Part shown: one piece after another, positions 11,751-11,761 of the stretch
Layout of the letters: each line of letters starts with the position of its first letter
Numbering within the stretch: the stretch's first letter is position 1
NCBI GenBank assembly: GCA_937919125.1
Contig: CALFOB010000096.1
Span: 1 to 11,761, forward strand
Length of the DNA stretch: 11,761 bases
Direction of reading: 5' to 3'
Source of the DNA: an uncultured Micrococcales bacterium
Lineage (GTDB): Bacteria; Actinomycetota; Actinomycetes; Actinomycetales; Microbacteriaceae
Program-made: the position numbers and the translations under genes
Notes under the pieces: generated by a model
What the model saw: only the letters and a program-made list of their open reading frames with translations
Database searches by the model: none
What the model was told of the DNA's origin: nothing

Positions 11751-11761
11751 GCGGCTCTATT

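Overview
The window looks chromosomal and comes from a low-to-moderate-GC bacterium, most plausibly an actinobacterium (Microbacteriaceae-like freshwater lineages fit best). The reasons are the gene order purD-purC-purS-purQ-purL on one strand, a small-type PurL that needs separate PurS and PurQ, a 285-residue PurC and tight or overlapping gene junctions. The taxonomic call is an inference; no rRNA or other marker is present. There are no tRNA genes, no CRISPR array and no insertion sequence.

Positions 1-700 hold the most unusual part: two tandem, diverged copies of a roughly 275 bp unit (1-275 and 402-676). Each copy encodes a 28-residue hydrophobic, amphipathic peptide (150-236 and 552-638). 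Each peptide gene has a perfectly placed Shine-Dalgarno (SD) sequence inside a predicted hairpin and a long structured leader. On the opposite strand, each leader carries a -35/-10 pair with exact 17 nt spacing. In copy 2 this promoter would drive a short RNA of about 90 nt that ends at a textbook intrinsic terminator (371-404). That RNA is complementary to the leader and, through an SD-like duplicate sequence, also to the SD region of the peptide mRNA. The peptides resemble the SOS-induced membrane toxin TisB of Escherichia coli, and the layout resembles tisB/istR. I therefore propose a tandem type I toxin-antitoxin-like locus. Copy 1 is cut by the left window edge at the point where its antisense terminator would be expected.

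Positions 701-6144 are the purine biosynthesis operon: purD, purC (8 nt overlap), an 88 nt gap, then purS, purQ (4 nt gap) and purL (1 nt overlap). PurS, PurQ and PurL together make formylglycinamidine ribonucleotide synthase. PurD and PurC act at steps 2 and 8 (7 or 8 depending on numbering) of IMP synthesis.

Positions 6145-9521 are all on the minus strand and hold three unrelated proteins with PD-(D/E)XK-like signatures: a 270-residue protein with a degenerate motif and different codon use, a DUF2130 coiled-coil protein, and a Cas4/RecB-like nuclease with cysteine clusters. The first two are separated by a 210 nt spacer containing three consecutive large inverted repeats. Positions 9700-11199 encode a soluble Ser/Thr protein kinase, divergent from the nuclease. 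Converging on it is an unrecognised acidic, tyrosine-rich protein whose stop codon shares the palindrome CTAG with the kinase stop. The 6.1-11.7 kb part could be an accessory or defence-like cluster, but no known defence system is recognised.
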